64,000 nt of DNA from Alnus glutinosa (lineage: Eukaryota > Streptophyta > Magnoliopsida > Fagales > Betulaceae). This document shows positions 45,336 to 56,338 of this stretch, piece by piece. A program made the translations under genes and the position numbers. The notes under the pieces were generated by a model. The model did no database searches and was not told the origin of the DNA. It saw nothing but the letters and a program-made list of their open reading frames with translations. The DNA lies in contig NC_084896.1 in assembly GCF_958979055.1 (NCBI RefSeq), positions 7,444,501 through 7,508,500 on the forward strand, given 5' to 3'. Numbering within the stretch: the stretch's first letter is position 1; each line of letters starts with the position of its first letter.

Positions 45336-45420
45336 CAAATTATTACATTTTTTAGACTTCCCATCAATTATTTCATTACAAATGGAAAATGTACTTGGAA
45401 TGCAATGAGAATGTAGACCA
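44806..45420. other. AT-rich, long TA microsatellite
   Basis: TA run from about 45257 to 45330. The rest is featureless. Confidence 0.7.
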
Positions 45421-45421
45421 C

Positions 45422-47290
45422 TTAGACTTCTTTCACCCCTTGACTCATTGTGAAGCAATTTCCCAACTTATGTACACAATTCTTCACCGTCATATAAGTT
45501 TCATTGTCTTTTGATATGATCAATGCTACTTCAGAAAAATTATTATACAAATCTTCATATTTTTTTGCTTCAGGATTGCCACTTAAATCGTCGTAAGTAT
45601 TCTTAATGAGGGTATATTTTAGTTTCAAGTTCTTCCTCCATCGGTCAAGAATATATTTGTATGACAAATTTTTCACATCTTTTACCAAGTTGAAAACAAT
45701 AAGGGCATGCACATGATTTCTCATTTTCTCTTAATTCAAACAATCTAGAAGTGCACTTTACCTCACATTCATTGTCAATAAAGTAAACACAATATCTTAC
45801 TTGTTTTGTGAAGTCATCACTAACTCTTACACAATCAACAACTTCATGCAGAGAAATTGCACCTTCGCATTTCAGTAGGGATGTCAAACACATTACGAAT
45901 CCCTTAAACTCATCTTAAACTTTTTTGAATTTTTCATCGGTGTAAATACCTTGAAGTTGATGCTCGGTAGAATGAAGAGTTATGCGTGAACTTATTTTAT
46001 TAAACGAACCAAAATAACTAGACACTCATTTTCAACCATTCTCAGTAAAGCATTATTATATTCCCCAACAAATCTTTTTCAACATGGCAACTGGTCCCAC
46101 ATAACCAAATTTTATTTTATTTTTTTAAAAAAAGGGCATTCATACTCTCCCATCGGTGTGTAGTAGACATTCCAGCCCAAAATATATATTTCACATATGT
46201 CGGTACTCATTGATTCTGTTCACCATATAATTGACATAATCATACATTCTCCTAAAGATTATAATTCTCAACTACTCGTTGCCATCTTTTTTCAAACTCA
46301 TCACAATTCAAAGAGTCGTATATGCAATTTAATATAGTGCCCTTAAATTTTTCATATTGAGAGTGTGATCTAAGCTTGTGCAGAAATTTGCTCATGATAT
46401 GCCATAAACAAAATCTATATTTGACTATTGGAAACACTCTCGCAATTGCATCTTGTATAGCTCTATCTTTATCGATTATAATTGCATTAGGAGCTTAACC
46501 TAACATGCATTTCAACCATGTTTCGAACAACCACACAAAAGTATTGGTATCTTCTTTTGATAGTAATCCACTCCCTAAAATTTTGGATTGACCATGATGT
46601 TTCACTCCAATAAATAGCGCAAATGACATTTTGTATTTATTAGTAAGCATGTTGTATCAAATATTATGCATCTCCAAAAGATTTATATGATGCCCTACTT
46701 CATGTGTCTGCCCAAAACACATTTCGCAAATGGCATTCTTTATCCAGGTTTATCACACAGAAGAAGCAATCATTTTTTTCTTGAATTCTTATGAAATAGT
46801 TACAAAATACTTCAGTATCTCATTCTCCAAGCAAGGAATTCCTTAATTTTTTAATGTAATTTTGATAATCTTGATCTCAAAATGAAAGATTCTCATACAC
46901 ACCCACTTCAACAACAAGAACTTTGTAGTTCTTACTCGGACAGACTCTAACTTTATCTATTGTTTGAAGTCTTCTTTTTACACAAGTGTCTAACTTCTTA
47001 TGGCACATAAAATATATTTCCTTGTCTGGGCTTACGGTATGAGTGTGTTCAAGCACAAAATTAGACAATATAAACTTTTTGTCTTTAGTTAATTCTGCAT
47101 TGATCTTTGCCTTAGAACCCATTCTCTCCATTGGTTTTAGCCTAACAAGATTTTTTTTTTGACATGCCCTAATAAACGCATACAATGATGAAGTATTTTA
47201 ACTTCCCATCATCTCCGGTTGCAAATGATTTTTTTGTTACACCAAAACCCACTTGCCTGGCATACTGCATATAATATTATAAAACCTCTT
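45422..47290 (-). pseudogene. FAR1-RELATED SEQUENCE (MULE-derived) pseudogene
   Basis: Minus-strand pieces in the right order for a FAR1/FHY3-type protein: N-terminal zinc-finger domain (YARQVGFGVTKKSF near 47270; MGSKAKINAELTKDKKFILS, LEHTHTVSPDKEIYF, NYKVLVVEVGVYENLSF); a MULE transposase-derived core (IVKYRFCLWHIMSKFLHKLR at about 46430); and a SWIM-type zinc finger (CEVKCTSRLFEL, then CACPYC) followed by YILDRWRKNLKLKYTLIKNT and DDLSGNPEAKKYEDLYNNFS. Several stops and frameshifts separate the pieces. Family members are light-signalling transcription factors domesticated from Mutator-like transposases. Either a dead FRS gene or a dead relative; no terminal inverted repeats were seen. Confidence 0.85.
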
Positions 47291-47299
47291 CTTCAAACA

Positions 47300-48300
47300 A
47301 AATATTTTGTTAGCTAGGTTTATAATACTAGCTGTATTTTGTTATGTTTGAGTGTTGGCTTTTCGGTGCCCAAAATAATTTGATGTAATTTGAATTTAAA
47401 CAAAAAAATTTAGGAATTTTTATTATAAAAATTCATATTTCCATTTCAGTTCAAACTACAGTTTTTTTTATAATTTTTTTTTTTTTTGGTTAAGTAAGTT
47501 TTTTTTATTGTTGGTTGTTCTATTTCCCATCATATTTAAATTCAGACCGGTTGTTCCAACATTGATCTAGCTGGAGTAAAACAATCATAACGTCTGATTC
47601 CGAAATCCGATGAAGTCAAACTTGGTTTCGTTGGACGTCTAATTCAAAATTATTCAATTTTATATTTCATGAAAATTGTCCAATTCCAACGTTTAGGGGG
47701 TCCAAATGGGCTTAAAGAGAGTCCAAAATCTGCAATTTTTGGACCATAGACTTTCAGATTGTAGGGCTACTTTCCCAAGTCTATTTAAGAGCCTTTAGAG
47801 TACGATTTTTGGAGGATTTGGGGAAATATTTTTAGAGAAAAATAGTATTTTTCTTCATGTTCTAAGATAAAAAGTTTAAGTGTTTATGCTGTCAGTTGTA
47901 CATCTCATAGAGTATTTTGTTATAAACAACAACCATTCATCAACAACAATTAAAGTTTATCGGAGTTCTGGTAAAGGAGATCAAGTAGAAAAATTGTCTA
48001 GGAGAACTATTGCGGTAGCGGACAAGTAGGCCGCTTGTCTAGTACAATAGTGTCAATTGCAAAGATTTTGTAAGTATGAATATCTTGTAATTTCTTATTC
48101 TTTTGTAGTAGATTTATTTTCTGGGTTTAGTTGCAGGGGAGTGGTTTTACTTTGAAAAGTTCTTCCAAAAGTTTTAACTTCGTCACCAAATTACTTGTGT
48201 TGATTGATTCATTGTTTTCCATATTTTTTGTGATTTTTGTGTGATGATTAATTTTTAAATTCCGTATTATATTTGTGAACGACTATTTTCACATCTAATT
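47300..48300 (+). mobile_element. LTR-like fragment, plus orientation
   Basis: The 47990-48290 portion matches 19700-19930 reversed. The preceding 47530-47870 includes TCTATTTAAGAGCC, a TATA-like leader as in an LTR. No element interior follows at 48300, so it may be a solo LTR or truncated copy; ends not resolved. Confidence 0.5.
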
Positions 48301-49154
48301 TTCAATAATAATTTCTCTTGGCTCATCATTGTCCTCATTATCATTCTAATCTAACTTACATTCAATTTATTTCCATCTAAAAAAATTAAAAACAAAGTTA
48401 AAAGAAAACAATTAACATAATAAAACAAATCATACAATAAAAAGTTCTTGGGTGCTTTTTTCTTTGAGAAAAGTTCGCATACCCTTTTAAATTACAATTC
48501 ATTTGAAAAGTTATCAATATCTTATGATGACAAAAATATCATTAATAAAATAAAATAAAAAATTATACAAAAAAATGAAAAACTATTTTTTTAAATCAAA
48601 AAAACCAAGGGTTATAGAATTATTTCCTTGGCCAAATAAGGGTAAGCTCGGCAACCCCTTGACCAAAATAAAAGTAGCTCGGCTACCCTCTTAACCAAAT
48701 TTCTACCAGTCTAATTTGAAAAATAAAATCTTGAAAAAATTATAATTTAGTCACCTAAATTATCAACCATTTTACGGATAGCTTTTCGAACTACCAACAT
48801 TTGGATTTTAGTTCTCTAAATTACCAAAACGTTTAAAAAATATCAATTTTATCGAAATATGCCTATAATACTTCTGCCACGTGTCATTTTAATTAAAAAA
48901 AAAATTAAAAAAGAAAAACTTAAATTTTATTTCTTTTTTCTTTTTTTTTTCAAAAATAGGTGCTTAGGGGTGGCTGCCAGTTTACTAAATATTGGTAAAA
49001 CAAACTACTTTTGAATATGATTTTTTTTTTTTTTTTAAAAAAAAAAAACCTCATGGTTTCATGTGAGCAGTCCGAATTGCTCTACATAAGGACAATCATC
49101 TTGTTTGTATTTCAACTTTGTTGTATTATTCATCATTTTTTTTTTCTACGAAAG
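48301..49154. repeat. AT-rich DNA with half of a foldback element
   Basis: 48745-48900 (ATTACCAAAACGTTTAAAAAATATC... CGAAATATGCCTATAATACTTC) resembles the left half of the inverted-repeat element at 59500-60075. Otherwise A/T runs and no gene. Confidence 0.45.
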
Positions 49155-50425
49155 GCATCGTCAGGATGTATATGGACTCAAGATTAGGGAAAGAGCCCTT
49201 TTAAAAAATAAAAAAATAAAAAAAAATAAAATAAAAATAAAAAAGAGAAATTAAATTAGGGAAAGAGAGAGGGGGAAGCTAAGGGAATCGTTTTTTCCTT
49301 TTAAAAAAAATAATGAAAAGGGAAGTTATAAGATTATTCAAGATTTTGGTTTTGGATTAGTTTAGAGAATCCTTAGGAAATCTATTGCACGTCACTTTGT
49401 GGGGGATTTTCCTATTTTAAGGAAGTAAATGAGGTTAAGATAAGCATGTGCTGCATGTGGAGGTGCTCGATCTCATATTAAAGAAAAGTAGCTTATATGA
49501 AAAGCAAGTTAAAGCTTTGTTTTTGTTTCGTTGTAAAAATAAAATAAAATAGAAAATATTTTTCGTATTTTTTGGTATTTGATGCGATAAAAAATAATAG
49601 TCAAATAGAAATATTTTCGGTTTAAGAAAAAAAAAAAAAACTTTTTTAGCTTCGGAAAATGACTTTCATTTCAAAATTTTGTAGATCATTTTTCGTGTTT
49701 GAGTTTCTCCTTTTCAAACTGTTGGACTACCACCAAGTCAGCACCCGAGCTACCACCGAGCCACCCTGAACCACCTTGGACCACCCTAAAACCACCACCA
49801 AGCCATCCCCCGAGCATCACTGAGGCACTCCCTGGCCAATGCAAGACTACTACCGAGCCATCGTAGGACTACTACTAAGCAACACACTGGCAATGCCAGA
49901 CCACTGAAAAGCCTCTGTCAGACCATTGTTGGAACTCAAATTATTAGGTTAATTTTTTAATTTTTATATTGTGAATAAAAAATAATTTTTTGTGATTTTT
50001 CGTACGCACCACACCGGAGAATTTTCTTAAAAAAAGGATTTGTCCAAAAACATTTTTTGATAAAAAAACATGTTACGCAAAAACAAACGAAGCCTAAAAT
50101 AGGTCACATCAGTCGATATGAAATGAGTGTGATAAATAGGTACGAAGAGTAACATTATTCTTAAAATTAATGGATCCATCGATTTAACAGTAGCCTATAC
50201 ACTAAGGGACCAAAATGTATTTTACAAAAAATTAAGGGATAATGCAGTCACATCCTCAACATCATCGCGACGAATCAAAATGAAAATCAAATCACATTGA
50301 GGCACTAATCTAAAGAGTATTCTACTGCAAAAGATATATATAATCCACAGAAAAGGCTACCCAGGAATCATATAACCGACATCATATCAACAAAAATCCA
50401 CACAAAATTCACAAAACTAGATGGG
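49155..50425. repeat. Segmental duplication, copy B
   Basis: Diverged partner of 2985-4010. It carries, at about 49514-50095, a roughly 580-bp element with inverted ends (GCTTTGTTTTTGTTTCG and AAAACAAACGAAGC) and a core of CCACCGAGCCACC-like repeats. Copy A has only the truncated left end of that element. Confidence 0.7.
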
Positions 50426-50568
50426 TATATCTGTATGAAACATGATCATCCATTCATCAATTCATCAATTCAGCTTTGTGACTACAAATCGCTCGCATCT
50501 GGTCGAAGAACCCGACCTGAAACTGTACAAAAGGGAAGAACATAAAGGATAACAACGTACGTAAAAGA

Positions 50569-50742
50569 TTAAGGAAGAAAGGCAACAAAAGGAACAGGAT
50601 TTCCATAACCCAGCTGGAATGCTAGCTGTGGGGTACTGCTCTGGTGGATGACTACACAAACCGCTTCGGCTACAACGATGACGAACTCTATGGCCAATCT
50701 TAGTAGCTCCATGCACATCTCCACCCTCTTCATGATCACCAT
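50569..50742 (-). CDS. Small hydrophobic protein, 57 residues, unknown function
   Basis: ATG at 50742 to TAA at 50569-50571. The sequence begins MVIMKRVEMCMELLRLAIEF and continues VIVVAEAVCVVIHQSSTPQL, ending in a Gly/Pro/Phe-rich tail (QLGYGNPVPFVAFLP). Residues 11-33 could form one membrane helix. A canonical TATAAATAG lies about 142 bases upstream of the ATG, and the leader is purine-rich as in plant transcripts. Met-4 is a possible alternative start. Longer frames on the same DNA are out of phase and low in sense. I do not recognise the family with certainty. Promoter, leader and a sensible peptide together make this more than a chance frame. Confidence 0.5.
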   Translation of the reverse strand: MVIMKRVEMCMELLRLAIEFVIVVAEAVCVVIHQSSTPQLAFQLGYGNPVPFVAFLP

Positions 50743-50883
50743 CACTGCCCACCAAAATATCCTACGATCGATTTTCTTCTCTTCTTTCTCCGGCCGCCGG
50801 CCTAACTCTTCCCTGGCCTATCCACTTTTCTTCTTTGTTTTTTTTTTTTGTTGTTGGTTTTTCCCTCTCCACTTTAACTTCGT

Positions 50884-50893
50884 CTATTTATAG
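50884..50893 (-). promoter_or_regulatory. TATA box of the small hydrophobic ORF
   Basis: Minus-strand CTATAAATAG, which fits the plant TATA consensus. It would start transcription near 50855, about 110 bases before the ATG. Confidence 0.6.
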
Positions 50894-51784
50894 CCTACCC
50901 GGTTACCTTATAAAATTGAAATAATATTGAGGTTAGCATGATGGTAGAAATGCCAAATGTAATACTCATATAATTAAAATTGACGTGACTTTTAAAATTA
51001 CTATATCAGCTTCTCTATTGTATCACACATTATTAATGGTAATTTTAAAAATCGACATCATTCCGGACAGGCTCTTTGACCTTAATTTCTTTTCTTCTTT
51101 TAAAATCTTTTCCCAAAAGTGCGTGGTGTGTGGTCATTTTCAAAACCGTACGTTATCAAGTAAACACAAAGTTTCTAACTTTTATCAACATTTTTGCTAT
51201 CATCTTGTTGGATTTTCAGATAATTACTTTGGATATATAAGATCCCCGTACCATTGTTTCTTATAGAATTCCATTTATATAGAACAAATTTTTAAAAGGG
51301 ATAACTTCACACAAAAAGGATAACGAATTATACGTCGTTTTGAAATAAGGATATCGAACTAGCAAACGTCTCAAATTGGGGTATTCACGTTTCTAAACGT
51401 CTCACTTAAGGGTACTTCGTTAGGATTTGTTGTACGTTAAATCCTGTCAAAATTTCTAAAATAACCCTGTGTTTTTTTTTTTAAAAAAAAAATTATAAAT
51501 TTTTTTCAAAGATCTAGGCATGGGTATTTTACAAATTCCGTTAAATTCTTACCCAAAAGATATTTTGGGTACATACTCCATTAGAATTTAACAACAAATC
51601 CTAATAGAATACCCTTAAATGAGATGTTTGAAAACGTGAATACTCCAATTTAAGATGTTTTATAATTCAATACTCTTATTTCAAATCGACATATAATTCG
51701 ATACATTTTTATGAAATTATATCTTTTTAAAATGAAAATAGTTCATGAAAGCTTGCTATAAAGAGCTTTCATGGTATATTTTTA
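50894..51784. repeat. AT-rich; MITE-like repeat at about 51300-51725
   Basis: The repeat starts ATAACTTCACACAAAAAGG and contains facing copies of CGTTAGGATTTGTTGTACG / AACAACAAATCCTAATAG, as in 2488-2943. A 93-codon frame at 50985-51266 has no family match. Confidence 0.5.
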
Positions 51785-51966
51785 GAGAAATGCAAGGGGT
51801 ATTAAATTTTTTACCAAGAGATGGGTACCAAGATAATGTGGAGCTTATTCATTGGAGATGATCAAAACAATTAATAAAAAGAAATGTTACAGATACCAAT
51901 AAATAAACTTCATATCATCTTGGTACCCATCTCTTAGTAAAAGATTTGGTACCTCTAACATTTCTC
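51785..51966. mobile_element. 182-bp MITE with about 55-bp inverted ends
   Basis: GAGAAATG..AG.GGTA...AAGAGATGGGTACCAAGAT on the left and its reverse complement on the right, ending CATTTCTC. It is almost entirely inverted repeat with a short centre near 51875. Target duplication not clear. Confidence 0.8.
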
Positions 51967-52998
51967 ATGTGTTTTAACATAAGTGAAAGATGTTATAAAG
52001 TAGAGAATAGAGATATTACTTTTTATATTTTTTTTTCCCTTGAAAGTGAGAAAATAAATCAATAGCTTCAAGTGGCTTAAATCTCGCTTGGCCATTGGAT
52101 ATCCCGGAGGGACTCTAATCTCTGTCTCTCTCTCTCTCTCTCTCTCCAAACAAAAAAGAAAATAGTATCCCACGTCGCATCAAGTTATCTTAACAAGCAA
52201 AACGTTACCCTTAGTTATGGGAAAATGACAAGCATAATAATGAAGCAGAAATAAGAAGACAAGTATAATAATGGAGCAAGGCCCCAACCAGAACCAGCCT
52301 ATATAGCTAGCTACAAAACCACAAAACGGCATCCAAGAATTGCCAAAACGGTGGGTGTACTGCAGTTTTTAACCATAACCAACTCCGCCACTAATCATTT
52401 GCTTAACCAAAAAGAATTAAACAAAATTAAGTAACTGTTTAAACATATTTATTCAGGGTGATTATGGATATCTGGACAATATCTTCAAAGATCATTACTG
52501 CTTTATTAACACTGATCACGGTAATAATGTTTCAATAGTGGATTTATAGTTATAACACTATCATGACTTGTGAGTGTATTCGATCATAACCCCTTTTGTA
52601 TGGACATTGATCCATGTTTAAGGCAGAGATAAGATATATATGGGCATACAAAATGGCGGTTGTTTTTATAAGAATGTTTTGGCCTAAGATAAAAAGAAGC
52701 ACAGTATTAGAGTTAGGATATATGGAGTGTAGCCGTTCAAGGGAAGTATATTACCTACTTTGCCAAACTGAGTGCACTTAGAGTTATGTGGTTGGCCCAA
52801 GGCACGTCCAAGACCACAGATTATTACCATGATCCAAGGATTGCATAACCCTAACATACAATGCGTTATAGTATGTATAGGCCACAGTAAAGAAAGAAAG
52901 TTTCTCTCGCGTCAAGTTCACAAGAAAGTATCTTTGAAAAAACAGTTTTCAAAGTCAATGGATAATTTTTAAAAAATAGTTTTCAAATAAAATATTAT
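51967..52998. other. No gene recognised; CT microsatellite
   Basis: CT run at about 52123-52145. Remaining sequence is AT-rich with short frames only (for example 52772-52972) and no family match. Confidence 0.55.
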
Positions 52999-53234
52999 TG
53001 TTGGGACAGTTTTCGGTACTGTGTGAACTACACGTTCTTTGATGTTCTTCTTGTTTTTCCTTAGGGTTTCATCCCTATCTCCGGGGATGGCCCATGCCTC
53101 CTAAAAACCTGCAAACCGGGTGTTGCCTAAAAACTAAGGGTCCATCTAGAGTTGGCTCTATGCCTCCTAAAAACCTGCTAACTGCAAATCGGGAGTTACT
53201 TGACAACCGATAGTCATCTCTCTGGCTACCTTGT

Positions 53235-53640
53235 TTTCTTTGTAGGGTTGTCTTCCTGAATTTGGCTTAGGTTTTCTCCCATCCTTGTTTTTTCTGCAAG
53301 GTTGTCTCTTTGGATTTACCTTAAGGTTTTCTCTCATCCTTGTTTTTTCTGCAAGATTTTCTCCTTGGATTTGCCTTAGGGTTTTCTCTCATCCTTGTTT
53401 TCTCTGCAGGGTTGTCTCCCTAGATTTACCTTAGGGTTTTCCCCCATACTTGTTTTTTCTACAGGGTTGTCTCTCTGAATTTACCTTAGGGTTTTCTCTC
53501 ATCCTTGCTTTCTCTGCAGGGTTGTCTCCCTAGATTTACCTTAGGGTTTTCCCCCATACTTGTTTTTTCTGCAGGGTTGTCTCTCTGAATTTACCTTAGG
53601 GTTTTGTCACATCCTTGTTTTCTCTACAGTGTTGTCTCCC
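53235..53640. repeat. 55-bp tandem repeat array, about seven copies
   Basis: Unit GGGTTGTCTCCCT(G/A)(A/G)ATTTACC...CATCCTTGTTTTCTCTGCA. Exact 55-base spacing was measured between units at 53409, 53464 and 53519. Outer copies are more diverged. Confidence 0.92.
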
Positions 53641-54001
53641 TGTCTCCGGGCTGGGCTCTAGTCTGCTTGTTTTTAATAGGGTTTGCTCCCAACCTCCTTC
53701 CTGTAAAAGAAGTGACATCAACAGGTTCTTGGTCTCTAGATTGAGAACACTTCGATGCTTAAGTCAGCTCTATTATTTTATTCAAAATATACATACTCCC
53801 GAAATCTAGGGAATCTTCTGTCTTTATTATAATAAGTCTGAGCTTAAAAATAATAACCTTGTTCTTTGAAAACATAAATGTGAAAAATAAGAGTCTAGCC
53901 CGGGACTCCCGACGGTCCTCACTACCTGATCTCGGCTATAATCTCATGTGGGCTCAGTTCTCTACGTCGTGGACTCCTGCTTCTTCAGTCCTCTCTTCTC
54001 T

Positions 54002-55369
54002 CTATATCCTCTCGAGGATTATTCTCTCGATCCCTCTCATCTCGTTGAGGACAATCTCGTGGATAATTATTCCAAGGCTTCTAGTCCCGGGGCTGATAGT
54101 TTCGACGATTCTGGGCCTATTATTCACTGGTTGATTCTTTTGCTCTCCCAAAAACCGAACCAGCTTGCCATTTTTTATGAGCTGATCGATTAGAAACATT
54201 AGGGCTATACACCCCTTGGTGTAATGACCTGCTTGTTTGTGAAAATCACAATATTTGCATTCATTCTTGTAAGGAGGATTACCTGGTATTTTTTGTGGTT
54301 GGCGAAAATCCGGATCTCTTTTGATCTCCATGATGACGTCTGATATCCCGGCATTGAAAGGCGTAAAGTCATAGTCATTGAATTTCTTTTCCGGGCTCTG
54401 CTCTTTCCCATTAGCTTTCCTGAACTCTTTCATTTTCTTTTATGGCGCTATCTCTCGGGTTAGCCTTGAACTGGCTACAACTTTCAGCGTCTCTTCTTGA
54501 TTGATGAATTCTTCTACCTTATCCATCAGGCCCTGCAGGGTACTTGGTTGCTTCCGGGCCAACTTCTTCATCAGAGGCTCCTTGGGTGAAATGCCCTGAT
54601 AAAGGGCAGCGAAAACCATATCCTTAGTTGGATCTTCAACCGCCATCTTCTCTCGGTTGAACCGCGCCATAAACTCCTTAAGAGTTTCATTGTTGTGTTG
54701 ATGCAATGTTAATAAGTATCCTGAGAGCTTCTTCCGTGTTTGCAAAGCCAGAAACTTTGTTAAGAATATCTTGCACAACTCCTTAAACTAATCAACAAAA
54801 TTCAGTAGCAATTTCCTGAACCAATCCCAGGCATTCCCAGAGAGAGTAAAAGGAAAGGCCCAGCACACCACTTCATCGGGTGTCCCTTGAAAATTTAGAT
54901 GAGCTCGAAAATTCTCCACGTGATCAAGAGGATCCTCGTCTCCAACATAACTCAGGATCTGAGGGACCTTGAACTTATCGGGTAGCCGGTAGTTTGCTAC
55001 CCGTTTGGTGAAGGGTGAACCAGTACCCAATAAGAGCTTGTCCACCACTATGGATTTGCTTTTGTCCTTCCTTTCCATCTCCATGTACGTGGACCTTCTC
55101 TCCAACTAAGCAACAATTCTGCTCAGATCTCTTACATCTTCCCGTCGGTCTCCATGACTGTTGGCCCTTCCATTCCTTTGTTCCCAGTGATTATCCTCCC
55201 GAAAATTATCTTCTTGGTGATTGTCCTCCCGACGATCATGGCCGTTAGTGTGGTTGTTGCGCTCTTCTTCTTCATGCTCATCCCAGTTCACCTCGGGATG
55301 AGATTGTCCCGGAATTCTGAGTAACAACTCTACACTCTGCCGTGTTAAGGCTTTAATCTGGGCTTCCAA
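54002..55369 (-). pseudogene. Gypsy gag with three in-frame stops
   Basis: One minus-strand frame of about 455 codons with stops at 55106-55108, 54788-54790 and 54440-54442 and no frameshift. Segments: MEAQIKALTRQSVELLLRIP and a His/Asn/Arg-rich low-complexity part; then the gag core (LPDKFKVPQILSYVGDEDPL, VENFRAHLNFQGTPDEVVCW, AFPFTLSGNAWDWFRKLL); then LHQHNNETLKEFMARFNREK and PTKDMVFAALYQGISPKEPL; then CKYCDFHKQAGHYTKGC, a CX2CX3H-type knuckle variant. The protein would form the retrotransposon particle. All three stops can come from single C-to-T or G-to-A changes. Confidence 0.85.
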
Positions 55370-55573
55370 TGTTGTTATGCGATCCTGGTCTCTATCGCAT
55401 GGTGGAGGTTGTGAATTGTTCTCAACTCTTGAATTCGGGTTAGGTTGAATAACCAGCTCCGGTCGAACTCTACCCTGCTAAATGATTTGGTTTCCAAAAC
55501 GTGTGTTGATCACCATGACAAATATTTTTTTTTTATGAGAAACGAATAATCGTTCCCACAAACAGTGCCAAAC

Positions 55574-56050
55574 TGTTGGGACAGTTTCTGATACGATGTG
55601 AACTGCATGTTCTTCAATGTTCTTCACACTCCTAAGAATACTGCAAAACAACTTAAATTAAGAGACCCTTCCGGAAGTCTCATTCCAATGCCTAAATTAG
55701 TTTATGAGAGAAAATCATTCTCAATGCATAAAATAATAAGACTGTCGTTTATACTTGGGGTATGAGCCTATTTATAGACAAAAAAGTGTAGTAAACCTGA
55801 ATTAGGTTTATTACTCTCACTTAAACTAGGAGAGCCTGGAATTTGATTTGGTCTAGAAATCCATCCACATTCAACTAGGAGTTAGACTGTTGACCATATT
55901 CTTCAAGGAGTCCTTATTGAACAAAGATTTGGACTACTACCCCAATTCGACTAGGAGTTAGACTGTTGACCATATTCTTCAAGGAGTCCTTATTGAACAT
56001 AGATTTGGACTACTACCCCAATTCGACTTGGAGTAGGATTATTCCCAACA
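55574..56050 (-). repeat. 5' LTR of the gag-only gypsy element
   Basis: 477 bp, TGTTGGGACAG...TTCCCAACA. Minus-strand CTATAAATAGG at about 55769-55779 is a likely TATA box. It includes a near-exact 60-bp tandem repeat (GACTAGGAGTTAGACTGTTG at 55866 and 55938). Confidence 0.8.
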
Positions 56051-56055
56051 ATTAT

Positions 56056-56338
56056 TTTACTCAATCGATATTCAAATTAGTTGAGGAATACTCATTGAGT
56101 TTTTCCTCGTTAGTTTTGTTTCTATATTTTTAAGAAATGACGATTCTCAATAGGTGGCCGAATATGCATAATAGATTAGATGAGGATAGAATAATTAATC
56201 ATGATAAGTTTTTTTATTTCACCCATTTTGAATAGTGCTTTAGAGCACACCAAAGAGAGTTTTTTATGATTTATTAAGTTCCTGCACTTGTTATTAATAA
56301 AAAGGTTTTTCAAATATTATTATTTATTGCATTATGTG
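56056..56338. other. Unassigned AT-rich spacer
   Basis: No feature seen between the gag-only element and the next LTR relic. Confidence 0.6.

Larger units (their letters stand above)
52999..56050 (-). mobile_element. Non-autonomous gypsy-type element, gag only
   Basis: Outer ends TGTTGGGACAG (52999) and TTATTCCCAACA (56050), with target duplication ATTAT on both sides (52994-52998, 56051-56055). The right LTR is 55574-56050 (5' LTR, minus sense); adjoining it is TTTGGCACTGTTTGTGGGAA, a primer-binding-site sequence of the Tat/Retand type. On the left only the first 55 bases or so match the LTR; beyond that lies a tandem array. No pol domain is present. Confidence 0.75.

Noticed and set aside
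47300..48300. Possible 5' LTR of the copia remnant at 41-42 kb
   Set aside because: It is in plus orientation whereas the copia pol is minus, so it cannot be that element's own LTR.
53003..53650. Reading the 55-bp array as exon repeats with AG acceptors
   Set aside because: No donor sites with matching spacing and no open frame through the units; kept only as a tandem repeat.
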